Assembly: GCA_038363925.1 (NCBI GenBank)
Contig: JAQQWL010000007.1
Coordinates: 1,860,001-1,924,000, forward strand
Source: Apiospora phragmitis
Lineage: Eukaryota > Ascomycota > Sordariomycetes > Amphisphaeriales > Apiosporaceae
Direction: 5' to 3'
Length of the DNA stretch: 64,000 bases
Shown: piece after piece, positions 1-10,227 of the stretch
Numbering within the stretch: position 1 is the first letter of the stretch
How the letters are laid out: each line of letters starts with the position of its first letter
Notes under the pieces: generated by a model
Databases searched by the model: none
Seen by the model: the letters and a program-made list of their open reading frames with translations, nothing else
What the model was told of the DNA's origin: nothing
Made by a program: the position numbers and the translations under genes

Positions 1-1379
1 CCACCTCGTTAACTTCCACCTCTTCGGCTTCCTCGACTTCATCAGCATCCTCGCCAACCGCGTCGCCGCCCTGGGTTTTAGTTTTGGACGTGGACTTGGG
101 CTTGGGCTTCGACTTGGATTTGGGCCTGGGCTGCCGGACCTCCGTCACTTCTTCAGGAATCTCCTCTGTTACTTTGGATTTCTTGAGCTTCGACTTGGAT
201 TTGGGCTGCGGAACCTCCTCAGGAACCTCTGTTACTTTGGATTTCTTGGGCTTCGACTTGGATCTTGGCTGCGGAACCTCCGTCGCTTCTTCAGGGACCT
301 CATCTGTTAATTTGGATCTCTTGGCCTTAGCCTGAACTTGCGCTTTCCGTCTACTCGCGGCTTGCGGAATAGGAGAGGATGGTTCGACTGATAACTCAAC
401 TAGATCCGCGGTGACCGAGTTTCGTGCACTGCGCCGGTTCCCACTAGAACCAACCGAGCCGCTTGCTATAGTGCTATTGCTTCTCCTGCTCGATTGTGCC
501 GGTGGTGTTGGGTCCTCGCCGAGATCTGGAGACCCCGCCAGGGCACTCCTGGTACTTTTGTGCGGTTGTTGCGGCACTTTTCCGTGTCTTGCGTGCCAAA
601 GGAGACGAGGTGGTCATTTCACCGCCGTGGCCCTTCTCATCTTCTAATAGCACTGCCCTCTGCAGTTGCGCGCTCTGTGATGCCAAGCCTTGGCTGATTC
701 TGACGCGACGTCGGTGACCGCTCCCAGGTGCGTCCGCGGGGCTTTCCGTGACCTCTTCGGCTACATGGTATCCGCCGCTCGAGAGTCGCGACGAAATGGA
801 GCCGCGCGAGGTAGGTCGCGGTGCCGCCGCCGTCGCCGTAGCATCGCCAGCATCGCCGGCATCGACGGGCACTTCAACAGTAATTTGCGGTGGTGATGTT
901 GCTGCTCTTGGCTCCGTAGCAGGAAGTGGTGATTCTGGTTCGATGTCGTAAGGGTTTGGGCGCACACGGCTGGTCGGTTGCGTGGATGGTCTTGATCTGG
1001 CAGACGAACGCGTTCTGTCCGATACTGGCAGTGGCTGCTGCTGCTGCTGCGCTCGAGGCGTGCCACTACTTGCGGGTCGTCGTTTGGCTGACGTATTAGG
1101 CGCTGAACGAGGTACAGATTCGGGGGCGATGTCGGGTGCTGGCTGGAGAGGCAACTCGGGCACGGGTTCGGGTTCAGGAGCAGCAGGCTCAGGAGCAGCG
1201 GGCTCAGGAGTCGGCGGCTCAGGCGAAGGAGCTTCGGGTGACTCCTCAACCGGTAGTATCAGACCAAAAGACTCGTCTGCAACCTCATGTCGTCTATCTC
1301 GGGCACGAAGTCAGTCAGTTGTCGGTTGGCAATTAGAGGGCATCGCAACTCACCCTGCCCCACGCATGCGCTGTTGCAT
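1..1379 (-). CDS. Disordered Pro/Ser/Lys-rich protein, N-terminal part (cut by window edge)
   Basis: I do not recognise this protein. The proposed start is the ATG at 1379. Exon 1 (1354-1379, MQQRMRGAG) is followed by a 60-nt intron (1294-1353) with a GTGAGT donor, a CTGAC branch site and a TAG acceptor. The frame continues as RHEVADESFGLILPVEES, then a PEP/PEPAAPEP tract, a CAG-encoded Gln run (near 1040-1055) and Ser/Arg-rich sequence. Below position about 420 come three imperfect tandem units of KSKxKKSKxTEEVPEE type, then an acidic stretch that leaves the window at base 1. The frame must shift by one base near 552-575, beside a run of four T (A on the coding strand). A 70-nt intron with a weak GTACCA donor would also restore the frame. 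The composition is that of a disordered nuclear or chromatin-associated protein, but this is only an inference. The C-terminal domain lies outside the window. Confidence 0.6.
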
Positions 1380-1621
1380 GCGCTCCTCACGGCCTGGGAA
1401 AAGTCAGTTCTCGCGCATAGCAGGCTAGAAACTCCTGGACTCACTCTCGGCCATTCTGCTCAGATTTTCAATTCAAGAAATCATAGGTGCTGTGGGATTT
1501 GATTTGACTTGATTTGACCCGAATGATGCTTTAGACGCGTCGAGAGGGACGCGGCGACAAGGCCAAAGTGTGGCTGTCACGTAAAGTGTGGCGCAGCCAG
1601 AATCCGTTCCGTACAACAGGA

Positions 1622-1661
1622 AGGTAAAGTGACCTCGTAAAAGTCTGCGCACGCACTACTA
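1622..1661 (+). repeat. Left terminal inverted repeat of the Tc1/mariner relic
   Basis: It pairs with 2975-3015 on the other strand. The shared core is about 30 bp (ACCTCG, then one or two mismatches, then AAGTCTGCGCACGCAC). The outermost bases differ slightly between the two copies. Confidence 0.85.
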
Positions 1662-2974
1662 ACACCTCAAATCTCATTTTATTATCTTTTCCTTCCTTTT
1701 AACTTACTTTTATTATAACTTTATTAAATTAATATAGATTTAAACGAGCTCGGTCGTATTTTAACCGTAGATCGTAAGTTAAATAGCGAATACTTTTCCG
1801 AAGCTATTACGGCTATTTCCGCGCTCTCCATCGCCGGTATACCAAGGCGCACTATTGCCGACGCGTTTGGTACGCGTCGGCCAGCTATTATTAATAACCT
1901 CGTAAAACGCTTTATTAAACGAAAAACATTAAAAAAAAAAAGCCGAGACCTAATCGCCTTTATAAATTATCGACTTAGTAAGAACGTTATTTATTTTAAT
2001 TAATACGCCGGTAGCCCCGTACTATTTAAAAGGAGCTCTACTTAAATATAAATATAATGCTAAAGTCTAAACCACGCTTCTTTCTCCGTCGACACCGCAC
2101 GCCGCAACCTACGTAAAAGGAAGATCGGCTATTAGCGCGCTGCGAAGCGCATCTTCTTAATAAATAATAACGCTAAAAAGAGACTCTCTTTTTACCGTTA
2201 TTAGTCCTCGCCGGCGCGTTTAAAATAACTAATACTCTACTTCTTTTTTAACGAATGCACGATCTAGAATACACCGTATATACCGGGCCGTTAAGTCTTC
2301 CGGTACTGCTTAAAACGCTTCCGGAAGGATTTAATTAACCCTGAACCTTATTCCAGGCCTCGGATTAGCTTTATAGTATAGGTAATAATGTAGCAGAAGG
2401 ATAGAGAAACTAAGACCTCCCCCCTTATCTTTTACCGGGGAGATCCCGACTCTCTAGGCGGCGGCTTCACTTCTACCCGGTATATTAAAGTTTTAAAGGC
2501 TGCCCTTCTTCCTTTTTATAAGCCTAAGGACTTTTTTATATAGGATAACGCGCGTATATATTAATTTAACCCCGTAAAAAAGTTCCTCGAATTAAAAGGT
2601 ATCTAGACGATTTAATAGCCTACTTATTTACCCGATCTAAACCCTATTAAATAGGTATAGAAGGCCCTTAAGCTTAAAATATATAAAATAAAGCCTTAAT
2701 TTTAATACCTTAAAAAAAATATAGTACACGAAGCGTATACGAAAAGAAATAATTAAGAGGGTATGGGCTATACTAAATCCGGAGATAATACTCCGGTTAT
2801 TACGTTTTATCCCTCGTCGTATAGCTACTATACGGCGCGTAAAAAACTAATATAATTACTATTAAAATATATACGATTACGATTAAAATAAACCTGAATA
2901 TAACCGATTTATAACTAATTTAACTGCGCTATTATTATTTAAAAATAGTGATAAAAGTGTTGGAAATCGGCTAC

Positions 2975-3015
2975 AGGTGGTGCGTGCGCAGACTTTAGCG
3001 AGGTGATTTTTACCT
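2975..3015 (-). repeat. Right terminal inverted repeat of the Tc1/mariner relic
   Basis: Reverse complement of the left repeat at 1622-1661 with a few substitutions and one length difference. It ends beside a TA that would be the target-site duplication. Confidence 0.85.
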
Positions 3016-3538
3016 ACGACAACGATGATCGATCTCAACTTTTTATAACCCAGTTTCTGCAACAAAGAAGGATCGAGAAATTAAATGCGAAAAATACTCA
3101 AGCTACAACACTATTCTTGTCTATTGCCATGTCCTACTTCCCTTCTGCGCTTGAACGGCGCAATGAATTCTATATTAACTCACGCCTCCTCGATAAGTAC
3201 AAATATGTTGGCAAGCCACTGTAAGTGTATCAACCCGGGCTCAAGTCACTTCTGCAATGACAGCATTTCCGAAATCCAACCGGTGATAACTTGATTATCC
3301 GTGTATTCTACTGCATCATAATGCTACTGGTAGAGAGATGGTGTTGCCGGGTGACAACTCACTAAACGCCATACGCCCCAAATGCCATTGCTTGGTGGTC
3401 TCCTCCTCGGAGCAGACAGAAACAACAACGCGCCACCCAGCTTCCATCAACAAGTTATACGCGGTATCAATCGTACGAAGTGCCAAGCGCACAAACAAGT
3501 CAGCTTCGCTCAGAAGAACGCGCATTCCACTCATCAGT
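3016..3538. other. Intergenic stretch, no gene seen
   Basis: Between the transposon relic and the stop codon of the next minus-strand gene I see only short frames without codon structure. The part next to 3538 is likely 3' untranslated sequence of that gene. Confidence 0.5.
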
Positions 3539-6135
3539 TCAGTCGCTGCTGAACTCAAGGCCGAGACCCGGCAGCGAAATCTGTTCTCCCATGGCGCTTC
3601 CGAACACGTCGTAGTAGTGCCATCCTCCTTTATCGCAGAGGACAAAAGCACCCTGACCATCGTCCAAGTCGATCACGTCAGCATCGGCCATGGCAGTATC
3701 CTCATTTGGTGCCGAGTCGTTGGACTGATCCTGGCGGGATGGTCCAGCCGAGCCTTGATCGATTTCCCACCACGGCGTGCGTACTTCGGCCTCTTGCTCT
3801 GGTTCAGAGCTTAAATCAAAGTGAACGTGTTTTTGTGTCGACGACCTGTGCCCATTTGCCAAGGCCGAAGCGTTCGATGCGTCCTTGCTCTTTGCGTTGG
3901 TCACTGGAGGAGATTCCCGGCGCTCTCCATGCATTCTCCCAGCAGCTGCCTCGCCGAACAAGGACCTCCGCATAACAGCTATAAACTCCCCTTTACTTGC
4001 TGCGGCCTCAAACGATTCCTTGAATTCTGGGGCTGTGAACTTCCAGACACAAGCTTGTCGATGCTTTGCGGGTATGCGATAGTGCTGAGTTGTCCATTCT
4101 GAATTGCAAACAGCCAGGCCCTCGACGGTTACAATAAGGCTTCCACTCTCGCCCTCGGAGAAACTAATGTTGGGCATATATAGATTCAGCAGTCCCTGGG
4201 CGATTGATCGATGCTCGTAAGCCAGAACGCCAACTGGGAGCTCTGAGATGTCCGAGGAGAATTGTTCACTTGTGTGACCTAATTTGCGTACCACATCCGT
4301 TAGAAGTGAGCCTAGAAGCTTGTCAATTTTTTTGGTGTGTTTAGCCCATGACAAAAGTGCTTTGTGCTTGTACTTCTTCTCGGGGTGTTTGCGGACTGTC
4401 GCAGCAAACCTGACGACGATGCCCAGAAATTCGTGGGCCGCTTGCCAGTCTGCTCTGAGATGGCCACAGTACTTTGTCGTTTTGGCATGCGGTAGTGTCT
4501 GTATAAATTCACCAAGAACATGCCATAAAGCAATAATGGGGTCCACTGATCCAATAGCGATTCGTTCCAGTATTTGTGTTGTACTTTGGGCACAGCCGTG
4601 GTTTATGTCGGAGCTTGCTTTCGCAACGTAGCCACCGATGGGCAAGATGTATGTCCTCCGCTCGTCTGGGCGGAAGTGGAACTCTGGAATATCGGCTGGT
4701 GGTTCGTACGAAGTGTACGACGTGTCCGAAGATACACTGACGTCGTCTTCTTCTTCTTCAACTGGGTTGACGCCTGACCCGCCGCTCCTATCTGAATCAT
4801 CCTCGCCATTCTTCCCGCTATCATCTTCTGCGTCGTTGCCGAGGCCCCGGTCGATGTCGAAGAGGCCACCAGCAGGCATGTTGATTATCAAAGAAGCAAC
4901 CGAGGGGTCCGATGCCATCATATCAAGAGGTTCCGGAGGGTGGTTGACATTGAGCTTCTTGCCGGAGTGTGGCTCAATAAGTTGAACCCACTGATCGAGG
5001 CGCATCAATGGCTTTTGGTGGCGGGTTAAGGGTGCCGAATATGTCACGGGAGGGCCCGAATCGACAACGCAGTCTCCAAATGCAAGGCCATTGGTCAGCC
5101 TCCCCCAAGATCTCGTCATCATGCCCATTATCTCCTTGTTGGTCGGAGGCATTGTGTCGGGGAACCCAACATTCAACACGGAATAGTCGTAGGATGGCTT
5201 GTCCACCATGCCTCGGCTGAGAATCCACGTCATGACTGCCCAGGAACGGGGACGTGTAGTGTCTTGCAAGTAGTTGTGAATTTGCCGACGCAGTACGATC
5301 TCTATGTTGCAACAGATCTCGCAGACTTTGCTGATAAAACCCGTGGCCACGGTGATCTCAAAAGCTTGAACTTCTTCTGGTGCCAGATTTTGGTGGACAG
5401 CCAACCATCGCCAAAGCTCCGAGGTGAGTTCAAACTCGACGTCCACGATGCCTCCTCCTTTGCGTGGATCCACCATAGGATCTTTGCAAACAGGGCAACA
5501 TGGCATCCAGACGGTCAGGTAACAGCCAGCTGAAGATGCGACACGGTCTTTCCAGAGATGGTCGGGAAAGTAGTTGTTGTCATATAGCGATAACAAATTC
5601 TCACGGGTCGTCTCTGCCACATCGCTGAAGTTATTCGGCAAATGCTCCCATCCAGATTCTGCGCCCTGGGTACTGGACATGTCAGTGTGGCTGTTTGGCA
5701 GCTTGCCACGCAGAAAGCCAACATAGCGAGACTCAGTAGGCCTTGAGTTATGAAGTCGTCCGACGACTTCGATGCTGTTTTTATAGGTTTGCCGTCCGGA
5801 CTCCAAGCAAGTGTTGCAGACCCAATAGCTATTGTCTTCGTCGGGATCCAGCGGCCACTTCAATTCGCTGCAATAGAAGCGCTTGCCAGGTTCGATATGG
5901 TTCTTGACAGCGCCATTCTCGTCCATCACCTGCTCTGAGAGAAAATCTTCACATGGGAGGAAGAGGTGTCGCAGGTTGGCCTTGCAAACCTCGCAGTGAA
6001 GCTTGGTGATGTTGCACATCTTCTGGAAAGAACGATATTCTTCGCTCCTGCTGTGGAAGCGCGTCTTGCGCCTGATCTGTTAAGAAGCAAGTCACATCAG
6101 CAATGCTTACTTACGGAAGCGACCAGCAGGCCCAT
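3539..6135 (-). CDS. Unknown cysteine-rich protein, about 850 aa
   Basis: A single long frame runs from ATG 6019 to a stop at 3539 (826 aa). An upstream mini-exon (6115-6135, MGLLVAS) plus an intron (6077-6114; GTAAGT donor, TGTGAC branch-like, AACAG acceptor) would add 26 residues in phase. At 38 nt that intron is unusually short, so ATG 6019 remains the safe start. I do not recognise the family. The first 260 residues of the 826-aa form contain paired cysteines (CEVC near 9, CNTC near 68, CCPVC near 175, CEICC near 237) that could bind zinc. The middle has a long acidic Ser/Asp/Glu tract (near residues 395-435). A helical region follows, then a disordered segment and an acidic DVIDLDD motif near the C-terminus resembling a SUMO-interaction motif. 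No signal peptide or membrane segment is visible, so the protein is probably cytosolic or nuclear. Confidence 0.8.
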
Positions 6136-8330
6136 GGGACGAACTTCCCAGCAACAAAATTTAGGCACTCACTGCTTGGTGTCTGTATGCTGCTAGGTAC
6201 TCGTGGTAACCACTGCAAATGCGGGATTCCAGGGCTGGATTCGATAGTTGTATCAGAATATCAGAAGCTGGGTGACGTTTGGATGCAGGATTATCTTTTA
6301 TTCAGGTTGGCCTCAGGGGATGGAGTGAAGGGTAGGTGAGGCCTGCAAAAATGGTGTGGTGGGTAGGCCTTGGTTGCTCTGCGGAGAAGCAGGCAGAGGA
6401 GGAAGGCATTTCATTTCTATAACTGGTAAAATGGCAAGATGTGTGGTAATGCAGGAAATCGCGAATGTGTCGGACGTCGACTGTCATCACGGTCTCCTAC
6501 CATGCAGACTCCTCTGCCAACGATCGATCGTGCTGGTTGTGTGGTGATCAATCGCCGATAATGGCCAGGCTTCAGCTACTTCAAGATGGCTCAAAAAGGA
6601 CCCTATGTTGGTAAAGCAGCTGTTTCCAAGCCATATCAAGATAGCGAGCCCGCTGTGAGGATTCGAGTTCACTGGTAAGCCCTTCAAGAAGCTGGTACAG
6701 ACAGCCCAAGAACGTGAACCCACCGTGATATTCATTTTGAGAGGCCACTGAGCTCGCGTGTCCCGACTTCATCTATCTTCTGTGTCAAGTAATCTTGAAA
6801 AATTTTCCTGTTGTTTGGTCGTGGGATGTTGTTGAAAGTCCATCGTGCCCCGACTCACCAATGGGCCGGGACGCGCTTCGATTTGAAAGGAGACGCGACG
6901 CGTCTATGTCTGGGACTTTACTTCCAAATGGACCATCCAGCGTTCTATTCATATATGTTTGGTCCAGAAGTTATATTGCTGCGCAGAATGTCGTTGTATC
7001 TTGGTATCATACTTCTTTGTCGAGGTTGCTATCATGCTCGACTTCACGACGCATTTCGTAGTGTACAAGGGGATAGATCCTAAAGCCACAAAATAGATGT
7101 TTTATACAGATAATTCACGTCTAAACTTATCTGCCTGCTTTATGCATACTATTCTCAAGTACATATACGCTTGTGGTATCTTATAAAGGCCCAATCAGAT
7201 AGAATAGGGGCTGAGCCATTGCATACTGCTCAACACATGCAAAGTGAAATTGTACGATAAACCATTTAAAGAAACCCATTGGAACTCATTACACTATAGT
7301 TAAGTACACATAGTAAAGGATTACAGCCAAGGCTGAAAATGGAACTCATTGCCATGGCCGTTGGCGATAGACACCAGTGCCGTCTCTCTGATCAGATCCT
7401 TGACCTTCGACTGCAAGCATCTTACTGTGTAAACACAGAAGAAGAAACACAGCGAATCCCGTAGAGAAAATCAAAAGTCGGTTTTCATTCCTACTTAGGT
7501 GAAGGGTCCCAAGTTACTCCCAAGAGCTACTTGATATACGATGCTTTGCTTTGCTTATCTCATCTCATCATGGACAGCATCCAGAATCCCATAACCACTC
7601 AAGCAGTCGCAATAAGCTCTTCCCCGAACACTTCTAAGTAGTAAGGGCCGCTTGCCAAGACTGGTCGAAATTCATACTTCAAAAAAGGGTTCTGCATAAT
7701 TGGTGATTGGATGCCCATTGGTGACGGTGTGACGGCGGATGACGGATGGTCCAACCACCTGTATACAAGCAGGCATTTGCGTTACCTTGGCTGGGAGCAA
7801 TGAGGTACAATGATGAATACTTTCTCTTTCAAGGTGAAGTGTTATATTCAATGTTATCTACGATACAATCATTTAAAAAAAGGAGGTAAAAGATCAGCTT
7901 GATGAGAAAGACTAGGATCGGACTGAGCTGAATATTGGACTGTACAGTGGCGTCATCATCAAGGACGCGGCTCAGCTGAGCTAGCAGGGGTCCGTTAGCA
8001 GCTGGAAAGCCCTCCCCCATCAATGGGGGGAATGGAGACCAAAGGGTCCACGTAATGGTAAGAGTATCCGCCAAAGCGCGACAACCATCCTGCCTTCATT
8101 GAAACAACAGGCAGCACTTCACTCGGCTAAGCCAGATCCAACCTCATCAATCTACTTCTTTCCGCTGTTAACAGAACACAGAACGGCTGTCTTTCTGTGC
8201 CCTGAAGCACACTTGTAATTGCACTGGATGCAAAGCCTTGCCTGAAGGTTGCCGACCATCAGCCAATCCCCATCTACTATCGAAGCTTCGAAACAGCTTC
8301 AGCCTTACACAGAACAACAAGACCGACACC
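6136..8330. other. Intergenic stretch of about 2.2 kb
   Basis: No frame here has convincing protein character. The right part, up to the start at 8331, should hold the promoter and leader of the ERD2-like gene. A pyrimidine-rich stretch and a CAACAAGACCGACACC leader precede the ATG. No RNA gene was found by eye. Confidence 0.45.
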
Positions 8331-9550
8331 ATGGGGGGTTGGAATGTATGTACAGCCGTCGCATCATTTTCGCAAGACCCTATCTAAAGCTTTCTCTCTC
8401 TTTCTCGCAGATATTCCGAATCCTGGGCGACTGCTCCCACCTGCTCTCGAAATGCATCCTCATATTCGCCATCCATCGCAACCGGAGCTCCGAGGGTGTC
8501 TCCATGATCACCCAGGTGTTATACGCCGTCGTCTTCTGCTCCAGATATACCGACATCTTCCGTGAGACGTACAAGTGGAATCTGTTCTTCAAGATCTTCT
8601 ACATACTCTCTTCTTTCTACATCCTCGGCATCATGCGATGGCGATACCCGAGAACCCGAGAGCGCGAGATAGCTTGGAAGCTGGGCGCCGGCGTGCTGGG
8701 AGTATCTCTGGTACTGTCGCCCTTCGTCATGATGATCTTTGACGATAAATGGTCCTTTGGCGGAGTAAGACACGTCCCTTTAACCTACCGTGATGCCTGC
8801 CATCGCCTACTGACACAGAACCTTCCTGTATAGTGGCTGAACGAATTCTCCCTCATTCTCGAGTCCGTTTGCGTCCTTCCGCAACTGCTGCTACTACGAC
8901 AAACGACCGTGCCGACAGTAATTGACTCTGGCTACATCCTTGCCCTCGGCTCGTATCGAGCGCTCTACATTGTCAACTGGATATGGCGCGGGTTGGATAA
9001 GAACGACCGGTCTCCTAGAGCGACCTCGGTCATCTTTGGCATCATCCAGACGGCTCTCTACGTCGACTTCGCCTGGGTGTACTACACGCGACAGCGCGTG
9101 AAGCTTCGAAACGGCGGCGTGGTGGACGCCGACGACTTGCGCCACGGCTGGCTTCTGAACAAAATCTTCGGCAATAAGCGCTTCGCCGAGACGGAATCCT
9201 ACGACGCAGAGAGTGCGCCTGCTCTTGGTGGCGGCGCGAACGGCCACGGCGGCCAAGACGCTTCCGCGGGGTCTTGGCGGTCTAAATGGGGCACCCGTGG
9301 CATCTCCATCAGTGCCGACGACACCTTACCTGAGCATGACGCCTCCAGCCCCAGTCAGGATGGGTTCAACGATGACGAAGTGGATCCGGACGCTAAGATG
9401 AAGGATCCAGATGAGCTGGCGCGGGCCCTTGACGATGAAGATGACGATGATGCCGCACCATCCTCCTCGAACAATACCAGCAAGCACAAAACTACCACAA
9501 ACGATGGTCCCAGCGGGGTCAGTAACGGAAGCGAATGGCGCGATGGCTAA
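8331..9550 (+). CDS. ERD2: ER lumen protein-retaining (K/HDEL) receptor, ERD2 family, with long C-terminal tail
   Basis: Three exons: 8331-8345 (MGGWN), 8411-8764 and 8834-9550. The introns are 65 nt (GTATGT..CGCAG) and 69 nt (GTAAGA..ATAG). All phases match and give 361 aa. The first about 215 residues are a multi-pass membrane protein with family signatures: FRILGD at the N-terminus, then LLSKCILIFAIHRNRSSEG, LYAVVFCSRYTD, LESVCVLPQL and YRALYIVNWIWR. ERD2 proteins recycle between Golgi and ER and retrieve soluble ER residents by their HDEL-type C-termini. The yeast protein is about 220 aa. Here about 145 extra hydrophilic residues follow, Gly/Ala/Ser-rich and then strongly acidic (DDEDDDD near 9430-9455). 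The tail would face the cytosol and might affect trafficking (inference). Whether this is the only ERD2 copy in the genome cannot be told. Confidence 0.93.
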
Positions 9551-10227
9551 GGGCTGGATGGGGTCTTCATGTACTAAAAACTCGATGAGCCGACGTGTTA
9601 CGAATACTGTAGATAAGGAGCGAGAGGGTCCGAACAAGTCAAAAGCACCACGGCTACCCCAACTAAGGCGAAACAAACCTGGTCATATGTCTATTACAGC
9701 ACTTGAAGTACCCATGACCAAGTTGGAAACCTTTAGGAGTCGCCCATCGGAGCAGGATATCTAAGGAGGTAGAGCTTGCTGGGCTGTGGAGATCCGAAGC
9801 GCTTGTTACCATTAGCGATCAGTCATTCCATGGAACCGCGGGTCACACTCGTCCTGCCAATGGACTTGTTAGTTACTATTTGGTTACACCCTGTATGATT
9901 TTTTTTTCCAAATAAAAGAAAACCATGCTCGAGCGAAGTTTTACGCACTATTGCATACTGAGTACATATATTTGGTTCGATATGATCAGTTGAGGCCTGA
10001 TCAGGTCTATGTTTCTTAGCATGAGTGCCACCTTTGTTTGTCAAATACGGGTGATATTTTCTTCAGTACAGATGTATACTTAACTATATTCTATAATTCA
10101 ATGTTCTCTCTGTCTCTCTCTTATGTACGTAGCGGTTCAGCAAGAAGTTGTTCAGTGGCTAATGCAAAAGGTACTTCGTCTCGTCTCGTCTCATCGTCAT
10201 ACTTCGTGACCGGATACTCTCCCCCCT
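9551..10227. other. Intergenic stretch between convergent genes
   Basis: This lies downstream of both flanking genes and should contain both 3' untranslated regions and polyadenylation signals. An AATAAA-like motif occurs at about 9911. No gene is visible. Confidence 0.5.

Larger units (their letters stand above)
1622..3015 (+). mobile_element. RIP-mutated Tc1/mariner-type transposon remnant
   Basis: A very AT-rich block is bounded by terminal inverted repeats. The left repeat (about 1622-1661) contains ACCTCGTAAAAGTCTGCGCA, and the right repeat (about 2975-3015) contains its near-perfect reverse complement. TA dinucleotides flank the ends at 1625-1626 and 3011-3012, as expected for TA target duplication. 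The interior read on + resembles a Tc1/mariner transposase. A helix-turn-helix-like stretch (IPRRTIADAFGTRRPAIINN, from about 1840) is followed by the DNA motif at 2544-2552 and PDLNPI at 2631-2648. It cannot be expressed: many TAA/TAG stops interrupt it. Several are conserved Trp codons turned to TAG, and the Glu after DLNPI reads AAA. These G to A changes are the signature of RIP. About 1.39 kb; a dead relic. Confidence 0.85.

Noticed and set aside
761..1249. 162-aa minus-strand frame starting with a Leu/Ser-rich stretch
   Set aside because: It overlaps the disordered protein in another frame. The Leu run is a frame artefact of its Pro/Glu/Ala repeat.
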